A DNA stretch of 64,000 nucleotides, from assembly GCF_051962475.1 (NCBI RefSeq), contig NZ_JBQCCF010000069.1, positions 62,001-126,000 on the forward strand, read 5' to 3'. A model generated the notes under the pieces. That model did no database searches. It saw nothing but the letters and a program-made list of their open reading frames with translations, and had not been told where the DNA came from. Made by a program: the position numbers and the translations under genes. Positions within the stretch are counted from its first letter, which is position 1. Every line of letters begins with the position of its first letter. Below, in pieces: positions 59,868 through 64,000 of the stretch. This stretch comes from Dyella_A sp051962475 (GTDB lineage: Bacteria; Pseudomonadota; Gammaproteobacteria; Xanthomonadales; Rhodanobacteraceae).

Positions 59868-62588
59868 TCAGACGGTGAGCGGGTTCGGCTTCTCCGGATC
59901 GAGCTTGTACTCCTTGATCGCCCGCGCCACGTCCTTGGCGTTGACCAGGCCGTCCTTCGCCAGCGACGCCAGCGCGGCGTGGGCGATCCAGTAGCGGTCC
60001 ACCTCGAAGAAATCACGCAGGTGGGCGCGAGTGTCCGAACGGCCGAAGCCGTCGGTACCGAGCACCGTGTAGCGCTTGCCCTCGGGAATGAACGCGCGGA
60101 TCTGGTCGGCGAACTCGCGCACGTAGTCGGTGGCGGCGATGACCGGACCGGCACGATCCTGCAGCAGGCCGGTGACGTACGGCACGCGCTGCTCGGCTTC
60201 CGGATGCAGGCGGTTCCAGCGCTCGGCATCGAAACCGTCGCGACGCAGCTCGATGAAGCTGGGGCAAGACCAGATGTCGGCATGCACACCGAAATCCTTC
60301 TCCAGCAGCTCGGCGGCGGCGATCACCTCACGCAGGATCGTGCCCGAGCCCAGCAACTGCACGCACGGCGCCTTCGCCTTGCCCTTGCCCTTTCCATTCC
60401 CGTTGGTCGACATGCCGCAGTCGCGGAACAGGTACATGCCCTTGATGATCCCGTCCTCGCAACCGGCCGGCATGTCCGGGTGCTGGTAGTTCTCGTTCAT
60501 CACGGTCAGGTAGTAATAGATGTCTTCCTGCTCCTGCATCATCCGGCGCGTGCCGTCCTGCAGGATCACCGCGACCTCGTAGGAGAAGGTGGGGTCGTAG
60601 GACTTTACGTTGGGGATCGCACCGGACATCAGGTGAGAGTGGCCGTCCTCGTGCTGCAGGCCCTCGCCATTGAGCGTGGTGCGCCCGGCGGTACCGCCCA
60701 CCAGGAAGCCGCGCGCGCGCATGTCGCCCGCCGCCCAGCACAGGTCGCCGATGCGCTGGAAGCCGAACATCGAGTAGTAGATGAAGAACGGCAGCATCGC
60801 CACGTTGGAGATGCTGTAGCTGGTGGCCGCCGCCATCCACGCGCCCATGCCGCCGGCTTCCGAGATGCCTTCCTGCAGCACCTGGCCCTTCTGGTCTTCG
60901 CGGTAGTACAGCAGCTGGTCGGCGTCCTGCGGGCGATACTTCTGGCCGAACGGCGCGTAGATGCCGATCTGGCGGAACATGCCTTCCATACCGAACGTGC
61001 GCGCCTCGTCGGCCACGATCGGCACCACGCGCTCGCCCAGCTGCTTGTCGCGCAGCAGCAGGTTCATGCCGCGCACCAGCGCCATGGTGGTGGAGATCTC
61101 GCGCTCGCCGGTGCCCTTGGTGATCTGCTCGAACGCGGACAGCTCCGGCGCCTTGAGCTTCGCATCGGCCTTGCGGCGACGCTGCGGCAGCGAACCGCCC
61201 AGCGCGGCACGGCGCTCGAGCATGTACTGCACTTCCGGAGAATCCTTGCCCGGATGGAAGTACGGCACGTCGCCGAGCTTGTCGTCCGACACGGGAATGT
61301 TGAAGCGGTCACGGAAGTGGCGCACCGCGTCGGCGTCCAGCTTCTTCTGCTGGTGGGTGGGGTTCTGCGACTCGCCCGCCGCGCCCATGCCGTAGCCCTT
61401 GACCGTCTTGGCCAGGATCACCGTGGGCATGCCCTTGGTGTTCACCGCCGAGTGATAGGCGGCGTAGACCTTGTGCGGGTCGTGGCCGCCGCGATTGAGG
61501 CGCCAGATGTCGTCGTCGGACAGGTTGGCGACCAGCTGCGCGGTTTCCGGGTACTTGTTGAAGAAGTGTTCACGCGTGTACTTGCCGCCGAACGCCTTGC
61601 ACGCCTGGTACTCGCCGTCGACGGTTTCCATCATCAGCTTGCGCAGTGTGCCGGAGGTGTCGCGTGCCAGGAGCGGATCCCAGTAGCTGCCCCAGACCAC
61701 CTTGATGGCGTTCCAACCGGCGCCACGGAACACGCCTTCCAGCTCCTGGATGATCTTGCCGTTGCCGCGCACCGGGCCATCCAGGCGCTGCAGGTTGCAG
61801 TTGATCACGAAGATCAGGTTGTCCAGGCCCTCACGGCCGGCCAGCGAGATCGCGCCCAGGCTCTCCGGCTCGTCGGTCTCGCCGTCGCCCATGAAGCACC
61901 AGATCTTGCGGTCGCTCTTGGGGATCAGGCCGCGATGCTCGAGATACTTCCAGAACTGCGCCTGGTAGATCGCCTGGATCGGACCTAAGCCCATCGACAC
62001 CGTCGGCACCTGCCAGTAGTCCGGCATCAGCCACGGGTGCGGATAGGACGACAGGCCACGGCCCTTGCCCGCCACTTCCATGCGGAACAGATCCATCTGC
62101 TCTTCGGCGATGCGGCCTTCGAGGAAGGAACGCGCATACACGCCCGGGCTGGAATGGCCCTGATGGAACACCAGGTCACCGGGGTGGTCGGCGCTGGGGG
62201 CACGCCAGAAGTGGTTGAAGCCCACGTCGTACAGTGTGGCCGAGGAGGCGAAGCTGGCGATGTGGCCGCCCAGCTCGCCCGGCTTGCGGTTGGCGCGCAC
62301 CACCATCGCCATTGCGTTCCAGCGGATCAGGCTGCGGATGCGCCATTCCATGGTGGCGTCGCCCGGCATCTTCGCCTCGTTCTGCGGCGCGATGGTGTTG
62401 ACGTACTCGGTGGTCGGGTCGAACGGCAGGTAGCCGCCGGCGCGACGCGTGGAGTCGACCATCTTCTCCAGCAGGTAATGCGCGCGTTCGGTGCCGTCGT
62501 GGCTGATCACCGCATTGAGCGATTCGATCCACTCTTTTGTTTCGGTGGGGTCGATGTCCTGGTGGAGGATGTCGTCGAGCTGATCCAT
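59868..62588 (-). CDS. aceE: Pyruvate dehydrogenase E1 component (homodimeric)
   Basis: 906 residues from the ATG at 62588 (MDQLDDILHQDIDPTETKEW). Thiamine diphosphate-dependent decarboxylation of pyruvate and acetylation of E2. ThDP motif MGDGETDEPESLGAISLAGR (233-252) with VINCNLQRLDGPVRG, DPTTEYVNTIAPQNEAKMPG and the C-terminal VLGTDGFGRSDTRAHLR. Length fits the E. coli type (about 890). Around residues 725-740 it has a Gly/Lys-rich insert (STNGNGKGKGKAKAP) absent from E. coli AceE. Separate from aceF-lpdA, about 25 kb away. Confidence 0.97.
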   Translation of the reverse strand: MDQLDDILHQDIDPTETKEWIESLNAVISHDGTERAHYLLEKMVDSTRRAGGYLPFDPTTEYVNTIAPQNEAKMPGDATMEWRIRSLIRWNAMAMVVRANRKPGELGGHIASFASSATLYDVGFNHFWRAPSADHPGDLVFHQGHSSPGVYARSFLEGRIAEEQMDLFRMEVAGKGRGLSSYPHPWLMPDYWQVPTVSMGLGPIQAIYQAQFWKYLEHRGLIPKSDRKIWCFMGDGETDEPESLGAISLAGREGLDNLIFVINCNLQRLDGPVRGNGKIIQELEGVFRGAGWNAIKVVWGSYWDPLLARDTSGTLRKLMMETVDGEYQACKAFGGKYTREHFFNKYPETAQLVANLSDDDIWRLNRGGHDPHKVYAAYHSAVNTKGMPTVILAKTVKGYGMGAAGESQNPTHQQKKLDADAVRHFRDRFNIPVSDDKLGDVPYFHPGKDSPEVQYMLERRAALGGSLPQRRRKADAKLKAPELSAFEQITKGTGEREISTTMALVRGMNLLLRDKQLGERVVPIVADEARTFGMEGMFRQIGIYAPFGQKYRPQDADQLLYYREDQKGQVLQEGISEAGGMGAWMAAATSYSISNVAMLPFFIYYSMFGFQRIGDLCWAAGDMRARGFLVGGTAGRTTLNGEGLQHEDGHSHLMSGAIPNVKSYDPTFSYEVAVILQDGTRRMMQEQEDIYYYLTVMNENYQHPDMPAGCEDGIIKGMYLFRDCGMSTNGNGKGKGKAKAPCVQLLGSGTILREVIAAAELLEKDFGVHADIWSCPSFIELRRDGFDAERWNRLHPEAEQRVPYVTGLLQDRAGPVIAATDYVREFADQIRAFIPEGKRYTVLGTDGFGRSDTRAHLRDFFEVDRYWIAHAALASLAKDGLVNAKDVARAIKEYKLDPEKPNPLTV

Positions 62589-62775
62589 GAAGGTCTCCGC
62601 GGCGCCGGGGAGGCGCGCCTGAAAGGGGGATGCATCGCCGGGGGTGCGGTGCAGCAATGTTCGAGTTTAGCGGCCGCGCGAGGCGGCCGCCAAATGGACG
62701 TCCATGCGCTCGCGCATGGGCTCATCCCGCCGTCCCTGGCGGCAGCGGCGCAGGCCAGCCGCGCCGCTGCATCGA

Positions 62776-64000
62776 TCAGCCGCGCCGCTCGCTCTGCGCG
62801 GCACGGATCTGCGCATCCACCGCGGCCACGGCGGTCATGTTGACCACGCGGCGGGCGGTGGAGGCCGGGGTGAGGATGTGCGCGCTCTTGTCCACGCCCA
62901 TCAGGATCGGGCCGATCGCGACGCCGTCGGTCATCACCCGCACCATGTTGTAGGTGATGTTGGCGGCGTCCAGGTTGGGCATCACGAACAGGTTGGCGCG
63001 GCCGGTGAGCGTGGTATGCGGGAACATGCGCTGGCGCAGCGTCTCGTCCCAGGCGGTGTCGGCCTGCATCTCGCCGTCCACCTCGAGCTTGGGATAGCGC
63101 GCCTTGAGGATCTGGTAGACCTTGCGCATCTTCGCCGCGCTGGGGTTGTCGTGGCTGCCGTAGTTGGAGTGCGAAAGCAGCGCCACCTTCGGCTCGATGC
63201 CGAACAGCTTCAGGCGGTAGCTGGCCTGCAGCGTGGCCTCGGCGATCTGCTCGGCGCTGGGATCGACCTGCACGTGGGTGTCGACGAAGAACCAGGCGCC
63301 GCGGTCGTTGATCACGCCGGTCATCGCCGAGGTGCACTGCACGCCCGGATCGAGGTCGAACACGCTGCGCAGGTAGCCGAGCTTCTTGTGGAATCGCCCC
63401 ACCAGGCCGCAGATCAGCGCATCGGCCTCACCGCGTTCGACCATCAGCGCCGCGATCAGGGTGGAGCGCGAACGCAGCAGGTTCTTCGCCGCCGCCGGCG
63501 ACACGCCGCGGCGCTCGGTAAGCGCGTGGTACTGCTGCCAGTAATCGTTGAAGCGCGGATCGTCGTTGATGTTGGTGAGCTCGAAATCCACGCCCTCGCG
63601 CAGGCGCAGGCCGAGGCGCTGGATGCGGGTGTGGATCACGTCCGGGCGACCGATCAGGATCGGGAACGCCAGGCGCTCGTCCACCACCGTCTGCACCGCA
63701 CGCAGCACCACTTCTTCCTCGCCTTCGGCGTAGGCCACGCGCTTGCAGTCGCCGCGCGCGCGCTCGTACACCGGCTTCATCAGCAGGCTGGTGCGATAGA
63801 TGAACTGGCCGAGCTTCTCGCGGTAGGCGTCCATATCGGCGATCGGCCGCGTGGCCACGCCCGATTCCATCGCCGCCTGCGCCACCGCCGGCGCCAGCAT
63901 CACCAGCAGGCGAGGATCGAACGGGCGCGGGATCAGGTACTCCGCGCCGAACGAGGGAATCTCCTCGCCGTACGCACCGGCCAGATCGGCCGCCTCCTCG
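62776..64000 (-). CDS. maeB: NADP-dependent malic enzyme, C-terminal part (MaeB type)
   Basis: The reading frame runs past the end of the window (open to base 64000), giving 407 visible C-terminal residues; the malic-enzyme domain is almost entirely outside. Visible: the end of the malic domain (SFGAEYLIPRPFDPRLLVML, APAVAQAAMESGVATRPI) and the phosphotransacetylase-like domain (KRVAYAEGEEEVVLRAVQTV, LICGLVGRFHKKLGYLRSVF, ALLSHSNYGSHDNPSAAKMR, GPILMGVDKSAHILTPASTA). This fused layout is MaeB, which decarboxylates malate to pyruvate with NADP; the Pta part is regulatory (acetyl-CoA). Transcribed towards aceE. Confidence 0.92.
   Translation of the reverse strand, partial: EEAADLAGAYGEEIPSFGAEYLIPRPFDPRLLVMLAPAVAQAAMESGVATRPIADMDAYREKLGQFIYRTSLLMKPVYERARGDCKRVAYAEGEEEVVLRAVQTVVDERLAFPILIGRPDVIHTRIQRLGLRLREGVDFELTNINDDPRFNDYWQQYHALTERRGVSPAAAKNLLRSRSTLIAALMVERGEADALICGLVGRFHKKLGYLRSVFDLDPGVQCTSAMTGVINDRGAWFFVDTHVQVDPSAEQIAEATLQASYRLKLFGIEPKVALLSHSNYGSHDNPSAAKMRKVYQILKARYPKLEVDGEMQADTAWDETLRQRMFPHTTLTGRANLFVMPNLDAANITYNMVRVMTDGVAIGPILMGVDKSAHILTPASTARRVVNMTAVAAVDAQIRAAQSERRG

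Noticed and set aside
1..64000. CRISPR arrays, prophage or insertion sequences
   Set aside because: No series of spaced direct repeats, no integrase, transposase or phage structural gene was found; repeats present are palindromic doublets or short tandems.
1..64000. tRNA, rRNA and known riboswitch genes
   Set aside because: No cloverleaf with a conserved T-loop or rRNA signature was recognised in the intergenic stretches. This was done by eye, so a short element could be missed.

Overview
The window is a 64 kb piece of a high-GC (roughly two-thirds G+C by eye) gammaproteobacterial chromosome. Gene content points to the Xanthomonadales, most likely Rhodanobacteraceae (Rhodanobacter/Dyella-like). 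The evidence is a two-Cys OhrR/Ohr pair of the Xanthomonas type, an E3 subunit carrying its own lipoyl domain, a TrpE with an FES tryptophan site, a long PurC, and REP-like palindromes. This placement is an inference from families I recognise, not from a search. No prophage, insertion sequence, CRISPR array, tRNA or rRNA gene was seen; most of it looks like ordinary chromosomal core and shell genes.

Layout. 0-9.5 kb: end of an AmiD-type amidase, then recC-recB-recD, each joined by a 4-base ATGA overlap. 9.5-13 kb: a SIMPL protein, a UbiC-like periplasmic protein, a small unknown and trpE. 13-18.2 kb: an unusual TonB-domain protein, then a two-component operon resembling the 'proteobacterial dedicated sortase system' (response regulator, secreted protein, histidine kinase with a CBM9-like sensor) but with no sortase nearby; two tiny genes lie divergent to it. 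18.2-22.7 kb: a candidate structured small RNA, then rpe, djlA, a cytochrome c, purC and membrane proteins. 22.8-31 kb: an amino acid permease, an MprF-type membrane domain protein, a three-gene operon (YqcI/YcgG heme-oxygenase family, DUF1989, ATP-grasp ligase), dinB, ohrR-ohr with matching operators, a GIY-YIG protein and a cold shock protein. 31-40 kb: lpdA and aceF of pyruvate dehydrogenase, then an ABC ATPase with a giant ABC permease-M1 metallopeptidase fusion, and an MscS channel. 40-51 kb: many secreted or membrane proteins of unknown role, including two DUF2884 paralogues, plus an exported peroxiredoxin, a YihY protein, a universal stress protein behind a strong hairpin, an alcohol dehydrogenase, a diiron ferritin-like protein and two lipoproteins. 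51-57.4 kb: an MFS exporter, a secreted esterase, a GH43-like glycosidase with discoidin and FN3 domains, and an aldo/keto reductase. 57.7-64 kb: LysR regulator with GST, a YqjD-like protein, aceE and the 3' part of a malic enzyme (maeB).

How they work together. RecBCD, DinB, Ohr/OhrR, peroxiredoxin, UspA and cold shock protein form a scattered stress and repair complement. AceE, AceF and LpdA make the pyruvate dehydrogenase complex, although aceE sits about 25 kb from aceF-lpdA. The best candidate for an undescribed system is the heme oxygenase-family/DUF1989/ATP-grasp operon at 25.4-27.8 kb, whose families suggest chemistry on a guanidino or amino nitrogen. Secondary candidates are the sortase-less CBM9 two-component operon, the structured RNA at 18.3 kb, and a recurring pattern of promoters placed so that transcripts would be leaderless.
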